From Phoronis ovalis (Eukaryota; Phoronida; Phoronidae), in contig JAOXYB010024701.1 of the NCBI GenBank assembly GCA_028565635.1, positions 1 to 16,137 on the forward strand: a stretch of DNA of 16,137 bases, written 5' to 3'. Positions 15,206 through 16,137 of this stretch are shown here, piece by piece (the stretch's first letter is position 1; each line of letters begins with the position of its first letter). The notes below the pieces were generated by a model. The model worked only from the letters and a program-made list of their open reading frames with translations. It was not told where the DNA came from and did not search any database. The translations under genes were made by a program, and so were the position numbers.

Positions 15206-16137
15206 ATGTACTGAATCGAATGAACATTCATTCTGAACTTCAATTATTCCTTTTACAAAAGCATAAATATAAAGAAGTATAAAGTTGAAACTTTAAGATA
15301 GCCAACTTTAAAGATATTGATCTCTTGAGAATATGTTAATGCAGCGTCTGCTGAATTTATAGTGTGATATACTGAACTACTATAAAAACAGCTACCCTTT
15401 TCTCTATTACAGTAACCATTTGTGTGAATCAGTCTTAAAATATCCTTTAATAAGTACCAGCTTCCCACAGAAGTTATGACAAAAACATAACTTCAAGGTT
15501 GCGCTTTACAGCACACTATTTAACATGGTAGGTCTTTAAGTAACAACTCATGAATAGATTTTATAACATGTATAAAATAACATATATTCATTATTTACTC
15601 ATTAAACTGATTATTGTAATTTAGTAAAAGTTTAAGAATGCATGATGCTGTTGCTAAGTTTGCCAAATAACCATCTATAAAGTAATGAATTCATAAGACA
15701 TGTGAAAGTTAATACATAATTTATTTGTTAAACAGAGGCTATACATTAAACATGTTTCTGAATAAAGGTTGAATATGTACAGTACAAAATACAAATTTCA
15801 TCTGAACTGAACAGATATATTGTAGGAATGGATCCACTTAATTTATGTACTACAATAAAAACATAACCTCATTCCGAAGAACCATGCATCCATACCTACA
15901 GAAGTATAAAAATATCTTTCGATTCCACAATTGCACATTTTTAGGCTGCCTTATAATTCTTACGACAACATTTCTTTATTATATAATTTAAAGGCAAATA
16001 ATGAAACAATATTTTCATTTCTTGTGTTGTTTAATGCAAGGATAACACAGTAGCTTAGCAAAATTCTGCCGAAACCTTTTACCACTGAGACAATATAAAA
16101 ATAAATTAATGCTATGATTTAAGTCGACGAGAAGATA

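Larger units (their letters stand above)
14239..16137 (+). other. 3' UTR and downstream DNA, no further gene seen
   Basis: If the stop at 14236 is correct, the first AATAAA (14682-14687) lies about 445 bases downstream and could end the transcript. The remaining 1.4 kb is AT-rich with many stops and no motif of a thioesterase, reductase or condensation domain. A strong pyrimidine-rich acceptor (…tctctattacag, ending 15411) is present but leads into a short open stretch of no recognised family. Confidence 0.5.

Noticed and set aside
15046-15282. Plus-strand 78-codon frame rich in F, I and Y that could pass for a membrane segment.
   Set aside because: The hydrophobic run comes from T-tracts and an ATT microsatellite; no start context or splice link to the gene.
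15412-15479. Alternative last exon after acceptor …ctattacag: in the required phase it reads GG-NHLCESVLKYPL and stops.
   Set aside because: It resembles LGGxS only by chance: the serine is replaced, the carrier-domain pattern that follows is absent and the intron would be 2 kb. The exon at 14058 fits far better.
1-16137. CRISPR arrays, bacterial operons, ribosome binding sites or rRNA.
   Set aside because: No regularly spaced direct repeats of CRISPR type and no prokaryotic gene arrangement; the gene is intron-split and the DNA is plainly eukaryotic.

Overview
This window looks like nuclear DNA from an invertebrate animal, probably marine. It is AT-rich. Its one clear gene is cut by ten GT-AG introns, and the rest is crowded with decayed transposons, tRNA-derived relics and microsatellites. 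The phylum cannot be fixed from the sequence. The CCCGGGGG-bounded repeats and frequent ACATGTA words remind me of lophotrochozoan or non-vertebrate deuterostome genomes, but that is only an impression.

Positions 1-5600 hold no gene I can support. They contain CCCGGG-bounded repeats (about 60-495), two copies of a 76-bp repeat 2.1 kb apart (1-76 and 2141-2216), and a degenerate tandem array of AATCCAAA units (1848-2165). A LINE reverse-transcriptase relic lies on the minus strand (2225-2868). A minus-strand composite DNA-transposon relic follows (2876-5197). Its two ends look like a pogo/Tigger transposase (helix-turn-helix plus CENP-B part at 4606-5197, C-terminus at 2876-3022). Its middle (about 3660-4480) belongs to a different, transposon-like protein family. 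A short interspersed repeat with a GCGATTATTAGAG core is at 5422-5540, with an inverted partial copy at 821-860.

A good TATA box (5791) and a degenerate tRNA-Phe-like sequence (5879-5951) precede the gene. The gene occupies 6130-14238 on the plus strand in 11 exons whose phases all join correctly. It predicts a protein of about 620 residues: a complete adenylation (A) domain with motifs A1-A10, then a thiolation (T, carrier) domain. It is therefore a nonribosomal-peptide-synthetase-like A-T protein. Such a protein activates a carboxylic acid with ATP and loads it onto its own phosphopantetheine arm. No condensation, thioesterase or reductase domain is visible. By a hand alignment the usual Asp of the amino-acid pocket is replaced by Ile, so the substrate is not predictable. 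The T domain is split by an intron exactly inside the LGGxS motif, and the last exon offers two acceptors 6 bp apart, just before the carrier serine.

The introns hold several unusual things. Intron 9 has a cluster of AGGTCA nuclear-receptor half-sites in DR1, DR2 and DR5 spacing, built as a repeated module. Introns 5 and 9 share a diverged repeat of about 240 bp. Positions 14239-16137 look like 3' UTR and intergenic DNA, with a possible poly(A) signal at 14682.
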